A stretch of DNA of 39,091 nucleotides. Source: Prevotellaceae bacterium UBA4359 (GTDB lineage Bacteria > Bacteroidota > Bacteroidia > Bacteroidales > Bacteroidaceae). Below, one piece after another: positions 38,842 to 39,091 of this stretch (position 1 is the first letter of the stretch; each line of letters opens with the position of its first letter). The position numbers were made by a program, and so were the translations under genes. The stretch is from the NCBI GenBank assembly GCA_002393555.1, contig DGSP01000043.1, positions 1-39,091 on the forward strand, read 5' to 3'. The notes below the pieces were generated by a model that saw nothing but the letters and a program-made list of their open reading frames with translations, was not told the DNA's origin and did no database searches.

Positions 38842-39091
38842 GAAAACTTTAACCCTGACTTTAACCTTAATTCAAGTTTCGGATGTTCCGATGTTTTCTA
38901 TCTAAACACGAATTTCACGAATGAATACGAACCATGCGGATAGTATTCCTATCACTCGAAGCCGTGGACGTCGACGAATTTCACGAACCATCCGGATGGT
39001 TTTCGTGTTCTTCGTCGCACAGAAGGTGCTTTGTGTGATAGTTTCTTGTGCTGCATAGTTTTGTGTATATTCGCGTAATTCGTGTTAAAAT
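38842..39091. repeat. Intergenic repeats upstream of dprA
   Basis: TTTAACC-type hexamers (about 38850-38870) lead into ACACGAATTTCACGAA (38894 on, repeated near 38974). AACCATCCGGATGGTT (38986-39001) is a perfect palindrome. The last 40 bases (39052-39091) resemble 13821-13859. No gene and no clear dprA promoter. Confidence 0.65.

Overview
The window looks like chromosomal DNA of a Bacteroidales bacterium, most likely Prevotella or a close relative. Three things point there: the promoters (many copies of TAnnTTTG, several with an upstream TTTG 19-20 bases away), almost no Shine-Dalgarno sites, and the gene families (single-subunit type-B succinate dehydrogenase/fumarate reductase membrane anchor, DUF2723, GH115, DUF4861, Bacteroidota-type lipoproteins). 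No rRNA, tRNA, CRISPR array, insertion sequence or SusC/SusD pair was seen.

Layout. 0-10 kb: glycan-degrading and surface genes (GH43, GH115, DUF4861), a Dabb protein, two lipoproteins, and a run of minus-strand genes (DUF4861, FHA-like, cytidylate-kinase-like, HAD phosphatase, flavodoxin), then a RelE/ParE-type toxin-antitoxin pair. 10.2-12.4 kb: groL and groS with a strong terminator. 12.4-13.9 kb: 1.6 kb without a credible gene, filled with repeats. 13.9-16.2 kb: a small unknown gene and a GH16-GH43 fusion. 16.2-17.0 kb: a small conserved gene with three perfect DnaA boxes around it and a pair of divergent promoters, a candidate replication origin. 17-21.3 kb: ribD, recX, bcp, a HEPN/MNT toxin-antitoxin pair and a secreted double-retropepsin protease. 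21.4-25.0 kb: sdhC-sdhA-sdhB (minus strand). 25.4-26.0 kb: a previously unannotated-looking transcription unit with a structured leader, a near-perfect Shine-Dalgarno site, a 25-residue hydrophobic peptide and a terminator. 26.4-32.6 kb: a plus-strand operon for envelope protein folding and modification (two FKBP isomerases, DUF2723, polysaccharide deacetylase). 32.7-38.8 kb: an Lrp regulator, rdgB, an M28 peptidase, sufE, an MsbA-like ABC transporter and dprA.

The most unusual signal lies between genes. At six places there are arrays of short repeats with a strict period of 23 or 24 bp, and in three of them each unit is itself a 14-15 bp palindrome. The sequences differ from array to array but the period does not. 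Two 85-bp arrays, 13.5 kb apart, share 12-bp inverted ends. Two further repeat classes occur: MITE-like segments bounded by a 19-bp inverted repeat, and long inverted repeats whose arms are tandem GTGAAAA heptamers, which sit at gene ends and sometimes supply the stop codon. All readings are by eye; no database search, folding or skew calculation was run.
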